A stretch of 64,000 nucleotides of DNA from an uncultured Clostridia bacterium (GTDB lineage: Bacteria; Bacillota; Clostridia; Christensenellales; UBA1750). The position numbers and the translations under genes were made by a program. The stretch covers positions 1 to 64,000 of the forward strand of contig CAJFMX010000005.1 of the NCBI GenBank assembly GCA_904393115.1, written 5' to 3'. Below the pieces are notes generated by a model that saw nothing but the letters and a program-made list of their open reading frames with translations, had not been told where the DNA came from and did not search any database. Positions 50,256-58,473 of this stretch are shown here, one piece after another. The first letter of the stretch is position 1, and every line of letters begins with the position of its first letter.

Positions 50256-51472
50256 GCGCCCGCCCCCTTTCCGGCCAGGGACCGCGCCGCCGCCGCGCCC
50301 GCGCATGCGCCGGAGGCCCAGGCCCATTGCAGATTGTAGCCGCCGCAGGGACCGTCCACGTCCAGCACCTCGCCGGCGAGGTACAGGCCCGGGCAGCGCT
50401 TGGAGGCGAGGGCCTCCGTCTCCGCAAGCGGCACGCCGCCCACCGTGACCTGCGCATTTGGGAAGCCCTGCGTGCCGGTCACGCGGTGGCGCCAGTCCTT
50501 CATCCGCTGCGCCAGGCGGTCCAGCGCGTCCTGCGGGATGGCCTCCACGCGCACCGCGCCGATGCCGCAGGCGCGCAGGAGGTTGGCGGCCAGGTTCTTG
50601 TGCATCATGCCGAGCAGGAAGGCGTCCGTCTCCCGCCAGGCGAGGAGCTTGGCCCGGGCGCGGAGCCATTCCCCGGCCTGGGCGGGCGTCTTGTCCGGCA
50701 GCAGGTCGAGCGACACCTCGCAGGGGCCCGCGGCCCGCGCGAGCGCGCGGGAGAGCTGAAAGACCGCGATGCCCGAGAGCCCGTAGTCCTTAAAGAGCAC
50801 CTCGCCCTCCTCGCGCAGGAGCGTGCGCCCGCCCTGCACCAGGGACGCGGCGCAGCGGCAGCGCACGCCGTTGAGCCCCTTGAGCCCCGCGCCGTCCGTC
50901 TTGAGCGGCGCAAGGCCCGGCAAAAGGCGCGTGACGCTGTGGCCGAGCTGCCCGGCGACGTCGTATCCCGAGACGCGGCTGCCGGCCTTGCCGCCCGTGG
51001 CGAGCAGCAGGCGCGCGCCCTGCGCGCGCGCCCCGCCCTCCGCCTCCAGGGTGAAGCCCTCCCGGCCGCGGCGCGCGCGCACGGCCAAAAAGCCCGTGCG
51101 CTCCCGCACGCCCAGGTGCGCGCAGGTGAGCCGCAGGGCGTCGAGCACGGAGGAGGCCGCGTCGGAGGCGGGGTAGACGCGCCCGTCCTCCTCCTCGCGG
51201 AAGCACAGGCCCATCTGCGAAAACGCCGCGAGCACGCGCGCGGGCGGAAACTGCCCGAGCACCGCCCCCACCGGCGCGGGCGCGTAGTCCCCGGCGCGGG
51301 CGCGCAGGTTCGTCAGGTTGCAGCGGCCGTTGCCCGTGCTCAGGATCTTCTTGCCCACGCGGTCCCCCGCCTCCAGGATGGTCACGCGCGCCCCGGGCGC
51401 GGCGCGCTTTGCGGTGATGGCGGCCATGAGGCCCGCCGCGCCGCCGCCGAGGATCAAAATGTCGTCTTCCAC
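50252..51472 (-). CDS. HI0933/BaiN-family flavoprotein
   Basis: A 406-residue FAD-binding protein. It has ILGGGAAGLMAAITAKRA at the start, KKILSTGNGRCNLTN and GYDVAGQLGHSVTRLLPGL in the middle, and GLYLAGEVLDVDGPCGGYN near the end. These features define the HI0933/YhiN/BaiN group, whose best-characterised member takes part in bile-acid reduction; other members have no known reaction, so I make no such claim here. The GTG at 51472 follows GGGAGGG and overlaps the P-loop gene by 19 bp. The stop overlaps the next start. Confidence 0.88.
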   Translation of the reverse strand: MEDDILILGGGAAGLMAAITAKRAAPGARVTILEAGDRVGKKILSTGNGRCNLTNLRARAGDYAPAPVGAVLGQFPPARVLAAFSQMGLCFREEEDGRVYPASDAASSVLDALRLTCAHLGVRERTGFLAVRARRGREGFTLEAEGGARAQGARLLLATGGKAGSRVSGYDVAGQLGHSVTRLLPGLAPLKTDGAGLKGLNGVRCRCAASLVQGGRTLLREEGEVLFKDYGLSGIAVFQLSRALARAAGPCEVSLDLLPDKTPAQAGEWLRARAKLLAWRETDAFLLGMMHKNLAANLLRACGIGAVRVEAIPQDALDRLAQRMKDWRHRVTGTQGFPNAQVTVGGVPLAETEALASKRCPGLYLAGEVLDVDGPCGGYNLQWAWASGACAGAAAARSLAGKGAGA

Positions 51473-51999
51473 TCGCTTCCCTCCCAAAAAGCCTGCATTT
51501 CCCGCTCGTAGTCCGCTTCGATGCAAAGGCGCGTCCAGCCGTGCGCCGCATCGTAGGGCGCAAAGGCGGCGTTCTGCGCAAGGAGCCAGTCCAGCGTCAG
51601 GGTTTCGCCCTCCCGGCGCTCGATGTCGCTGGCGTGGGCGCAGACCTGCGCAAACTGCGCGCGGAGGAATCCCTCCGAAAGCGCGAGGCACACGGCGCGC
51701 ACCTGCGCGCAGGTCGCCGCGTCGAGCCCCGCCCGCCAGTCCGCCGGGATGTAGCACCCCTCCAGGACGAGGTTCTGCCCGTTCTCCGCGCAGGTGCGCG
51801 CGATCTCCCGCGCGATGGGCCACAGGAGCGCCGTGAGGGCCGCGTCCCCGCTCAGGGGCGTCAGCGGCGTCTGCCCGCTGCGGATCAGGCCCATCTTCAG
51901 GTGGTCCAGGCTGAGATAGGGCCAGCCCCTGCGCTCGAGCAGGCGCTGGGCGAGCTTGGTCTTTCCGGTGTGCGACGCGCCGGTCAGGAGCACGATCAT
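51454..51999 (-). CDS. P-loop kinase-like protein
   Basis: A 181-residue P-loop NTPase starting MIVLLTGASHTGKTKLAQRL. It has SLDHLKMGLIRSG, a segment resembling the substrate region of nucleotide or small-molecule kinases, and NLVLEGCYIP. It resembles uncharacterised AAA_33/zeta-like kinases; the substrate is unknown. The ATG at 51999 follows GGGGAGGAGGAGG. It begins the trio with the two flavoproteins, which suggests linked expression but not a known pathway. Confidence 0.75.
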   Translation of the reverse strand: MIVLLTGASHTGKTKLAQRLLERRGWPYLSLDHLKMGLIRSGQTPLTPLSGDAALTALLWPIAREIARTCAENGQNLVLEGCYIPADWRAGLDAATCAQVRAVCLALSEGFLRAQFAQVCAHASDIERREGETLTLDWLLAQNAAFAPYDAAHGWTRLCIEADYEREMQAFWEGSEWKTTF

Positions 52000-52075
52000 G
52001 CGCGCCTCCTCCTCCCCGCGGTTTTTGTCTGGAAAGTTGTATTCTCCCTTTTGCGCGCATTTTCCTGCCCCTGCG

Positions 52076-52121
52076 CAAAAACGGCGCCGGGCGGCCGGGG
52101 GAAATCGGCCGTCCGGCGCCG
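52076..52121 (-). terminator. Terminator of sigma/anti-sigma operon
   Basis: A 16-bp stem (CGGCGCCGGGCGGCCG region, 52082-52097 with 52106-52121, one mismatch), followed on the minus strand by T5. Confidence 0.88.
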
Positions 52122-52138
52122 CGGGGCTTTGCCCGGCG

Positions 52139-52972
52139 TCAGCCGTTTTGCAGGGCCTCCACCATGGAGGCGGGAATGGAGAACTCCGGCATCCCCATGG
52201 AGCCGGACGCAATGGCGCACTCGTCAAAGACCAGAACCAGCGCGCCGTCCGCCCCCCAGTAGAAGTTCTGGTTCGCGTCGATCGCGTCAAACGCCTCGGG
52301 GAAGAAGTCCTCGCCCGCCTCCGCGCGCGCCGTCATCTGGCTGCGCACCTCGTCCGAGAGGGCGGCCACGTAGTCCGCGCCCTCCGGGAACAGGTCGGAG
52401 AGCTGCACGCGCGCGCCGCTCCGCTTGTCGATGTGGTAGAAGCGGGAGATTTCCTCGCTGCTGCCCGCGGCAAGCGTCGCGTCCACGCGCAGGGTGAACC
52501 AATCCTGCGCATCCGTGACCACCGCGTACCGCACGTCCAGGGCGCGGACGCCGCCCGCCTCGCAGCCCGTCTCGAACGCCGCAAGGAGCGCGTCCACGTA
52601 GGCGCTGACCTCCTCGTTGATCGCCTCGCCCGCTTCCCCGGCGCCCTGCAGCTCCGGGATCTGCACGTGCAGGCTGCGCGTTTCGTCCTCCTGGTCGTAA
52701 TTGCGCAGGGTGATGACCCGGACGATTGCGCCCAGGACCGGCACGTCCTCCATGGCGTAGGCCACGGTCGGCGAGACGTTGGGCAGCACGAGGAAGACCG
52801 CCAGCGCCGCGGCCGCGGCAAGGGCCGCCGCCCGGAAGCGGGGCCTGCGCCGGCGCTCTCCCCCTTCGGGCAGGTTCGCCAGCGTGGCCCGCAGCCGCTG
52901 GGCATAGCCTTTGGGCAAGGGAAACGGCTCGCTGCGCGCCCGCTCCCTGAGTTCCTGATCCCATTGATCCAT
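52139..52972 (-). CDS. RsiV-like anti-sigma factor (DUF4179/DUF3298)
   Basis: A 277-residue membrane protein. The cytosolic N-terminus (1-45) has LRERARSEPFPLPKGYAQRL, one membrane helix (about 46-62) and VAYAMEDVPVLGAIVRVIT, a DUF4179-type segment. The extracellular domain has the DUF3298 plan seen in RsiV (YHIDKRSGARVQLSDLF and FDAIDANQNFYWGADGALVLVF). In B. subtilis RsiV binds lysozyme and releases sigma-V after proteolysis. The sigma gene lies 13 bp upstream. The lysozyme role here is inferred from family only. Confidence 0.85.
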   Translation of the reverse strand: MDQWDQELRERARSEPFPLPKGYAQRLRATLANLPEGGERRRRPRFRAAALAAAAALAVFLVLPNVSPTVAYAMEDVPVLGAIVRVITLRNYDQEDETRSLHVQIPELQGAGEAGEAINEEVSAYVDALLAAFETGCEAGGVRALDVRYAVVTDAQDWFTLRVDATLAAGSSEEISRFYHIDKRSGARVQLSDLFPEGADYVAALSDEVRSQMTARAEAGEDFFPEAFDAIDANQNFYWGADGALVLVFDECAIASGSMGMPEFSIPASMVEALQNG

Positions 52973-52985
52973 CTTCTACTCCTCC

Positions 52986-53471
52986 CTATTGGTCGAGCAT
53001 CTGCCTCAGGCGCCCCCGGGCCCGGGAGAGCCGCGTCTTGACCGTTCCCTGCGTGACGCCCAGGACCTCGCTGATGGCGCGGATGGGCAGGTCCTCGTAG
53101 TAGAACAGCGTGACCACGGCCTTTTGCTCCTCGGGCAGGCGCATCACCGCGCTCCACAGGCTCATGCGCTCCTCGCAGTCGCTCTGCGGGGCGGCGAGCG
53201 TCTCCTCGACGGCCTCCAGGTACACCGTGCTCCTGCGCCGCCTGCACGCGTCGTAGCAGGTATTGACCAGGATGCGGAGCAGCCAAGGCTTGAACTTTGC
53301 GGGGTCCCGCAGCGTGTGCAGGCGGGCGAAGGCCTGGGTGACGGCCTCCTGCACCGCGTCCTGCGCATCCTGCTCATTGCGCAGGATGCTGCGCGCCGTG
53401 CGGTAGAGGGTTTCCTGCAGCTCCGTCACCTGGGCGACGAAGCGCTCCCTGTCCAGAATCGGTTCCGCCAT
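52986..53471 (-). CDS. ECF RNA polymerase sigma factor (SigV-like)
   Basis: A 161-residue ECF sigma factor. Region 2 has ARSILRNEQDAQDAVQEAV and LHTLRDPAKFKPWLLRI. Region 4 has MRLPEEQKAVVTLFYYEDL and GVTQGTVKTRLSRARGRLR. It has no region 1.1 or 3, as expected. With an RsiV-like anti-sigma partner it resembles the sigma-V/ECF30 group that answers cell-envelope stress. The ATG at 53471 follows AGAAAGGGGG. An ECF-type promoter-like site lies at 53521-53548, indicating autoregulation. Confidence 0.92.
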   Translation of the reverse strand: MAEPILDRERFVAQVTELQETLYRTARSILRNEQDAQDAVQEAVTQAFARLHTLRDPAKFKPWLLRILVNTCYDACRRRRSTVYLEAVEETLAAPQSDCEERMSLWSAVMRLPEEQKAVVTLFYYEDLPIRAISEVLGVTQGTVKTRLSRARGRLRQMLDQ

Positions 53472-53520
53472 CTCGCCGCGAACCCCCTTTCTCTGAAATC
53501 GGACCGGTCTCGCTTATATG

Positions 53521-53548
53521 GACGCGCGCAGGGCGGGCAAAGGTTACG
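53521..53548 (-). promoter_or_regulatory. ECF-type promoter candidate upstream of the sigma operon
   Basis: Minus-strand CGTAAC (53543-53548) followed after 18 bp by CGTC (53521-53524). ECF consensus is TGTAAC/TGAAAC-N16/17-CGTC, so the -35 is one base off and the spacer one long. Confidence 0.5.
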
Positions 53549-53549
53549 C

Positions 53550-53596
53550 AAAAAATGGGCGCGCCGCCGAAGAAAAATTTCTCCGGCGGCGCGCCC
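53550..53596 (-). terminator. Terminator of HAD phosphatase gene
   Basis: GGGCGCGCCGCCG and complement (53557-53569, 53584-53596) with an inner AGAAA/TTTCT pairing. On the minus strand it is followed by ATTTTTT. Confidence 0.88.
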
Positions 53597-53611
53597 GGCA
53601 CGGTCCCGGCC

Positions 53612-54442
53612 TCAAAGGCGCTCCGGGTCCAGGCCCTCCATCCCGGCGATGCAGCGCACCACGGCGTCCTGCGTGTTCTCGCCGATGACGCGGTCGGCCA
53701 GGGCGAGGATCCCGGGCGTGGCGTTGCGCACGGCGACGCGCAGGTCCGCGCCCGCAAAGAGCCCCTCGTCGTTCCCGTTGTCCCCAAAGGCGACGATGCG
53801 CCGCGCGCCCGTGAGCGCGCGCAGCGCCTCCACGCCCGCGCGCTTGGATACGGGTGTGATCTCCACAAAGCAGCCCTCTGTGCGCGCGCCGTAGAAGAGG
53901 TAGGCGTGCGCGCCCAGGCGCTGAATTTGGGGCAGGAGGGGTTCCAGCGCCGCGCGCTCCCCGCGCGCGGTGAGGTAGAAGGCCTTTTCCTCCAGCCGCT
54001 CCTCCAGGCGCAGGACCTCGCGCAGACGGTCGTCCCCGCGGGCGCGCAGGCCCGCGACGTAGGCGTGGACCGCCGCGTCCGCCCCGCGCTCGTAGTAGAT
54101 GCGCTGCTCGTCGCGCGCGTCCTGCGTGTACAGCAGCGGGCAGAGCCCCGCGCCGCGCAGGATCTCCAGCGCCGCGCAGAGGCAGCCGCGCGGCAAAACG
54201 TGCTCGCGCAGGATGGTCCCGCGCGTTGCATCAAAGACGCGCGCGCCGCCCAGCAGCACCATCGGCGCGCGCAGGGGCGCGCCCGCCAGCACGTCCAGCG
54301 CCGTCCAGGACCGGCCGGTCGCCACCGTCACGGCGATCCCCTCGTCGTAGAACCGGCGCAGGGCGCGCGCGCTCCGTTCCGAGAGCCGGCTGTCCGCGCC
54401 CAGCAGCGTGCCGTCCAGATCCGTCAGGTACAGAGTATCCAT
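53612..54442 (-). CDS. HAD-IIB (Cof-type) phosphatase
   Basis: A 276-residue HAD hydrolase. Motif I is LTDLDGTLLG, motif II VTVATGRSW, and the motif III/IV region is FGDNGNDEGLF. A type IIB cap lies between motifs II and III. Members dephosphorylate sugar phosphates, PLP or other small molecules; the substrate is unclear. The ATG at 54442 is preceded by GGAGGA. The phosphoglycerate mutase gene ends 25 bp upstream, so they may be one transcript. Confidence 0.88.
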   Translation of the reverse strand: MDTLYLTDLDGTLLGADSRLSERSARALRRFYDEGIAVTVATGRSWTALDVLAGAPLRAPMVLLGGARVFDATRGTILREHVLPRGCLCAALEILRGAGLCPLLYTQDARDEQRIYYERGADAAVHAYVAGLRARGDDRLREVLRLEERLEEKAFYLTARGERAALEPLLPQIQRLGAHAYLFYGARTEGCFVEITPVSKRAGVEALRALTGARRIVAFGDNGNDEGLFAGADLRVAVRNATPGILALADRVIGENTQDAVVRCIAGMEGLDPERL

Positions 54443-54467
54443 GCGCAGTCCTCCTCCCGCGGCGCGC

Positions 54468-55691
54468 TCAGCGCGCGAACAGCAGGGGCATCAGGTCCGT
54501 TCCCTCCTCCATGCGCACGCCGGAGGCCGCCGCGCCCGCCTCGCTGTAGGGCTGGCCGTTTCCGGTGTCCACGCGGCTGTCGTAGAGCAGGTAGGGCACG
54601 GGCGTGCCGTCGTGCGTGCGGGTGGAAATGGGCGTGTAGTGGTCGGAGAGGAAGAGCAGGCGATAGTCGCCCAGGGCGGCAAGGCCCTTGCACAGCGGGA
54701 CGAAGACCTCGCTGTCCAGAAGCTCGATGGCGCGCACCTTCTCCTTCGCGTCGCCCGCGTGGCCGCACTCGTCCGGGGCCTCGACGTGCAGGGCGGCAAA
54801 GTCGTCCGTCTCCAGGGCGCGCAGCGCCGCGGCGACCTTGCCGGCGTAGTTGGTGTCGATCTCGCCCGTGGCGCCCTCGACCGGCGTGTGCCTGAGCCCC
54901 GCCAGCTCCGCGATGCCCGCAACCAGCGGCACCGCGGTGATGACGTCGCCCGTGTGCCCGTACTTTTCCGCAAAGGGCGACAGCTCCACCGCGCTGCCCT
55001 GGCCCCAGAACCACAGGGAGTTGGCCGGAAGCTTTCCCTCGGCGCGGCGCTGCGCGTTGATCGGGTGCGCCTTGAGCACCGCATAGGAGGCGGCCATGAT
55101 CTCCCGCAGCATGTCCGCGCCCTCGCCCACGGGCAGGTACTCCCGGATGGCGCGGCCGAGGATGTCGTGCGGCGGCGTGGTGGAAAGGTTCGCGCTGCCG
55201 CTGCGCAGCACGGCGATGTGCCGGTAGGAGGGGTTGACGGTGAAGGTCATGCCGTATTTTTCCAGCAGCGCGGCAAAGGACGGGTCCGCGAGCAGGCCGC
55301 GCATGAGGGCCATGGCGTCCTGGCCGTCGATGGCGCCGCCGCTGTGGGAGAGCATGTCCTGTTCCTCATACGCGCCGGGCTTTTCGCTCACCGCGGCCAG
55401 GTTGCAGCGGAAGGAGACGTTGCCCGGCTGCATCTTGACGCCGGAGCCCGCCGCCTCCAGGGGCGAGCGGCCCGTGTAGACCTTGCGCGGGTCGTAGCCG
55501 AAGATGGAGAGAATGGCCGTGTCGCTGCCGGCGGGCACGCCGTCGGGCACGGTCTTGACCTCCGAGACGATCCCGCGGCGCGCCAGGCCGTCGATCGTCG
55601 GCTTCTGCGCCGCCTCCAGCGGGGTGCGGCCCCCCAGCGCCTCCACGGGAAAGTCCGCCATGCCGTCCCCAATGACGAGTATGTACTTCAT
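54468..55691 (-). CDS. apgM: Cofactor-independent phosphoglycerate mutase, ApgM type
   Basis: A 407-residue alkaline-phosphatase-superfamily mutase. It has MKYILVIGDGMADFP at the start, VPAGSDTAILSIFGYDP (nucleophile Ser), EAPDECGHAGD and FLSDHYTPISTRTHDGTPVP (metal Asp/His). It interconverts 3- and 2-phosphoglycerate in glycolysis; archaeal-type ApgM is common in Clostridia. The related deoxyribose phosphopentomutase fold is less likely. I chose the ATG at 55691 because GAGGAG lies upstream. Confidence 0.93.
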   Translation of the reverse strand: MKYILVIGDGMADFPVEALGGRTPLEAAQKPTIDGLARRGIVSEVKTVPDGVPAGSDTAILSIFGYDPRKVYTGRSPLEAAGSGVKMQPGNVSFRCNLAAVSEKPGAYEEQDMLSHSGGAIDGQDAMALMRGLLADPSFAALLEKYGMTFTVNPSYRHIAVLRSGSANLSTTPPHDILGRAIREYLPVGEGADMLREIMAASYAVLKAHPINAQRRAEGKLPANSLWFWGQGSAVELSPFAEKYGHTGDVITAVPLVAGIAELAGLRHTPVEGATGEIDTNYAGKVAAALRALETDDFAALHVEAPDECGHAGDAKEKVRAIELLDSEVFVPLCKGLAALGDYRLLFLSDHYTPISTRTHDGTPVPYLLYDSRVDTGNGQPYSEAGAAASGVRMEEGTDLMPLLFAR

Positions 55692-55796
55692 AAATCTCGC
55701 GCTCCTCTTTGTCCTTCGCCACATTCTTGTGGGAAACTGAACGATCCTCGGCCGCCCCTATCCGGCGGCCCTCTAAAAAATCTCTCGATGGAAAAA

Positions 55797-55826
55797 AGTA
55801 TAGCACAGCCTGGATCGATTGCGCAA
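55797..55826 (-). promoter_or_regulatory. Promoter of apgM, with leader hairpin
   Basis: Minus-strand TTGCGC (55821-55826) and TATACT (55797-55802), 18 bp apart. The leader holds GGCCGCC/GGCGGCC (55751-55769). The rest of the 299-bp gap 55692-55990 contains the opposite promoter and nothing else recognised. Confidence 0.6.
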
Positions 55827-55936
55827 GTTCCCCGCCGATTCTTCCCTGCGGACGCGGCTTGCACGCAGCCTCTCTTGACTATGCAAATCCATATCTGGAT
55901 GATCCAAGGTTTTTCCGCAGAAACCGAAGGTTGTTC

Positions 55937-55965
55937 TTGATTTTCCAAAGTCCACCTGCTATAAT
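55937..55965 (+). promoter_or_regulatory. Promoter of XRE regulator operon
   Basis: TTGATT (55937-55942) and consensus TATAAT (55960-55965), 17 bp apart, 25 bp before the ATG. Confidence 0.8.
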
Positions 55966-55990
55966 GAAATCCACTCAGGAGGGGGATGGA

Positions 55991-56380
55991 ATGCACGAAC
56001 GCTTGCGGGAATTGCGGCTTGCCCTGGGTTTGACGCAAAAGGCTTTCGGGGAAAAGATCGGCTTGCAGAACAGCTCGATCGCGACGTATGAAAGCGGGCG
56101 CAACAAGCCGTCCGGGGCTGCGATCAAACAGATTTGCGATCGGTTCCGCGTCAACGAGCGCTGGCTCCGCACGGGCGAGGGCGAGATGTTCGTTCCGTGC
56201 TCGCCGGACGAAGAGCTCTCCGAAGCGCTGGAGAAGATCCTTCTTGCAGAACCTTCCGACTTCAAAAAGCGCTTTTTTACCGCGCTGCTGCGGATGGACG
56301 ACGCGGGATGGAAGGCGCTGGAAGCGCTCGTGGAGGCGCTGAAAAACGACCCGGGCGATTCCAGTCCGGTTGAGAAATAG
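55991..56380 (+). CDS. XRE-family helix-turn-helix regulator
   Basis: A 129-residue protein. The N-terminal Cro/C1-type helix-turn-helix (about 3-58, LRELRLALGLTQKAFGEKIG, with QNSSIATYESG as recognition region) ends in FRVNERWLRTGEGEMF, typical of phage-repressor-like XRE proteins. The C-terminal 65 residues are helical (LLRMDDAGWKALEALVEAL). Its target is unknown. The ATG at 55991 follows CAGGAGGGGG. It precedes the YhaM-like gene by 16 bp, so it likely shares a transcript with the two enzymes that follow. Confidence 0.85.
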   Translation: MHERLRELRLALGLTQKAFGEKIGLQNSSIATYESGRNKPSGAAIKQICDRFRVNERWLRTGEGEMFVPCSPDEELSEALEKILLAEPSDFKKRFFTALLRMDDAGWKALEALVEALKNDPGDSSPVEK

Positions 56381-56396
56381 GAAAGGACAAAAAACC

Positions 56397-57353
56397 ATGC
56401 AGAAAATCAACCTGGCGTATCGCCGCAAGGACGATGCGATCGACGGCGTGCTCCTGGTCAAGACCGTGGACGTGCGCAAGTCCTCCAACGGCGGGCTGTA
56501 CCTGGACATGACGGTCATGGACGCCACGGGCGAGATGAACGCCAAGTGCTGGAACTGGCAGGAGAACGCCGCGGTTCCGGCGGTGAACGCGCCCGTGCGC
56601 GTCAAGGCGCTCATCACGGAGTTCAACGGAAAGCTGCAGATGCGCGTGGACCGCATCCGCGCCGCGCGCGAGGAGGAGATCGAGTGGAGCGACCTGGTGC
56701 CCACCGCGCCGCGCGCCCCGCAGGAGATGTACGACGAATTGGTCGCCTGCGCCCGCTCCCTGGGAAATCCGGAGCTTTCCCGCCTGGCCGTGGCCCTGCT
56801 CGTGGAAAAGAAGGAGCAGCTCCTCTACTGGCCGGCCGCGGTGAGCTTCCACCACGCCGAGCGGTCGGGCCTGCTGCACCACACGACCACCATGCTGCGC
56901 GCGGCCCAGGCGCTGCTGCCCATCTACCCCTACCTCAACCGCAGCCTGCTGCTCTGCGGGGTCATCGCGCACGACCTGTGCAAGATCGACGAGCTGAGCG
57001 CCGGGGAGCTGGGCATCGCCTCCGAGTACACCAAGGAGGGCAACCTCCTGGGGCACATCGTGCAGGGCGTGGCGCACGTGCGCGAGGTCGGCGCGCAGCT
57101 CGGCCTCTCCCAGGAGGTGCTCCTGCTCGTGGAGCACATGATCCTCTCCCACCACGAGATCCCGGAGTATGGCTCGCCCAAGCCGCCCCTCTTCCCGGAG
57201 GCGCAGATGCTCCACCTGCTGGACATGATGGATGCGCGCATGTTTGCCATGCACGAGGCCCTGCTCATCACGCCCAAGGGCGCGTTCTCCGACCGCGTGC
57301 GCGCGCTGGAGGGCCGCAAGCTCTACCATCCGAACCTGCCGGAGGAGGAATGA
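56397..57353 (+). CDS. YhaM-like 3'-5' exonuclease (OB-fold + HD domain)
   Basis: A 318-residue protein, close to B. subtilis YhaM (314). The N-terminal OB-fold (YLDMTVMDATGEMNAKCWNW) binds single-stranded nucleic acid, and the HD domain has HHTTTML (His), VIAHDLCKI (His-Asp), ILSHHEIPEYG and LLDMMDAR. YhaM trims RNA 3' ends and participates in DNA replication. The ATG at 56397 is preceded by GAAAGGAC. It is followed by a phosphoesterase gene with GTG start 4 bp after its stop. Confidence 0.88.
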   Translation: MQKINLAYRRKDDAIDGVLLVKTVDVRKSSNGGLYLDMTVMDATGEMNAKCWNWQENAAVPAVNAPVRVKALITEFNGKLQMRVDRIRAAREEEIEWSDLVPTAPRAPQEMYDELVACARSLGNPELSRLAVALLVEKKEQLLYWPAAVSFHHAERSGLLHHTTTMLRAAQALLPIYPYLNRSLLLCGVIAHDLCKIDELSAGELGIASEYTKEGNLLGHIVQGVAHVREVGAQLGLSQEVLLLVEHMILSHHEIPEYGSPKPPLFPEAQMLHLLDMMDARMFAMHEALLITPKGAFSDRVRALEGRKLYHPNLPEEE

Positions 57354-57357
57354 GCCC

Positions 57358-58470
57358 GTGAATGCCGCCGTTCAGCGCCTGGAGGCCGTGCCAGGCCGGC
57401 GCGTCGTCGCCGTCTCCGACGTGCACGGCAACCTGCCCCTGCTCAAGGGGCTGCTGGAAACCGTCTCCCTCTGCGGGGAGGACCTCCTGCTGCTCGTGGG
57501 CGACATCGTGGAAAAGGGGCCGCAGAGCCTCGCGACGCTGCGCTACCTGCTGGACCTGCGCCGCCGCGTGCCCGTCGCCGGGGTGATCGGCAACTGCGAC
57601 CTGGGGGTGCTGCAGGCGCTGGAGGGGGAGGACGCCTTCCGCTCCCTCCTCGCCCTGCGGCAGAAGCACCAATCTCCCTGCCTCCTGCAGGAGATGCTGG
57701 AGGAGCAGGGCCTTGCGCCCGGCGAGGCGGAGGACGTCCGCCCGTGCCTCCGCCTGCTCAACGAGCGCTACCGCGAGGAGCTGGCCTTCCTGCGCGGCCT
57801 GCCCACGGTGCTCTCCGCCCCGCATCACCTCTTCGTGCACGCGGGCCTGCCCACGGCGGACGAGGCCGCCCTGCCCGCGTGTCCCGTCCGGTCCTGCGTC
57901 AAGCGGGACGCCTTCCTGGACCAGGGGCTCGCCTTCCCCAAGTGGGTGGTGGTCGGCCACTGGCCGGTCGCCCTCTACCGGGAGGACTTCCCCTGCAACG
58001 CGCCCCTTGTCAGCCGGGAGGCGCGCGTCCTCAGCATCGACGGCGGCAACGTGCTGCGCGAGGACGGCCAGCTCAACGCGCTGCTCCTGCCGGACCTAAA
58101 CCGCGAGGACTTCGCCTTTGCCGCCTACGACGGCCTGCCCCGGGCGCGCGTCCGGGACGCGCAGGCGGCAAGCACGCGCTTCTTCCACCTGCGCTGGATT
58201 GACAACGCCGTGGACATCCTCTCGGAGACCGGCGACGTCGCGCGCATCCGCCACAAGCGCACCGGCTACGAGATGGACATCCCGCGCGGCCTGCTCTTTT
58301 CCCGCGAACCGGACGCCCGCTGCCTGGACGTCACGGACTACCGCCTGCCCCTGCGCCCCGGGGACGTCGTCTCCGTGCTCGACCGCGAACCCTGCTCCCT
58401 GGGCCGCCGCGTGAAGAAGGACGGCGTCTGCGGCTGGTACGCCGGCCGCCTGGACTTCCTGGACGAATAA
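57358..58470 (+). CDS. Calcineurin-like phosphoesterase with C-terminal SH3-like domain
   Basis: A 370-residue metallophosphoesterase of the PPP/Ap4A-hydrolase type. It has VSDVHGNLPLL, LVGDIVEKGP, VIGNCD and a VVGHWPV metal-ligand motif, then a linker and a C-terminal segment (about 270-370) that ends DYRLPLRPGDVVSVLDREP...GVCGWYAGRL, resembling a small SH3-like barrel. The substrate is unknown; ApnA or protein phosphate are possible. The GTG at 57358 has GGAGGAGG upstream. It is downstream of the YhaM-like gene and directly upstream of the repeat array. Confidence 0.82.
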   Translation: MNAAVQRLEAVPGRRVVAVSDVHGNLPLLKGLLETVSLCGEDLLLLVGDIVEKGPQSLATLRYLLDLRRRVPVAGVIGNCDLGVLQALEGEDAFRSLLALRQKHQSPCLLQEMLEEQGLAPGEAEDVRPCLRLLNERYREELAFLRGLPTVLSAPHHLFVHAGLPTADEAALPACPVRSCVKRDAFLDQGLAFPKWVVVGHWPVALYREDFPCNAPLVSREARVLSIDGGNVLREDGQLNALLLPDLNREDFAFAAYDGLPRARVRDAQAASTRFFHLRWIDNAVDILSETGDVARIRHKRTGYEMDIPRGLLFSREPDARCLDVTDYRLPLRPGDVVSVLDREPCSLGRRVKKDGVCGWYAGRLDFLDE

Positions 58471-58473
58471 GAC

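Noticed and set aside
50252..51472. Bile-acid (bai) operon from the BaiN-like protein
   Set aside because: None of the other bai genes is near, and the HI0933 family is broad.
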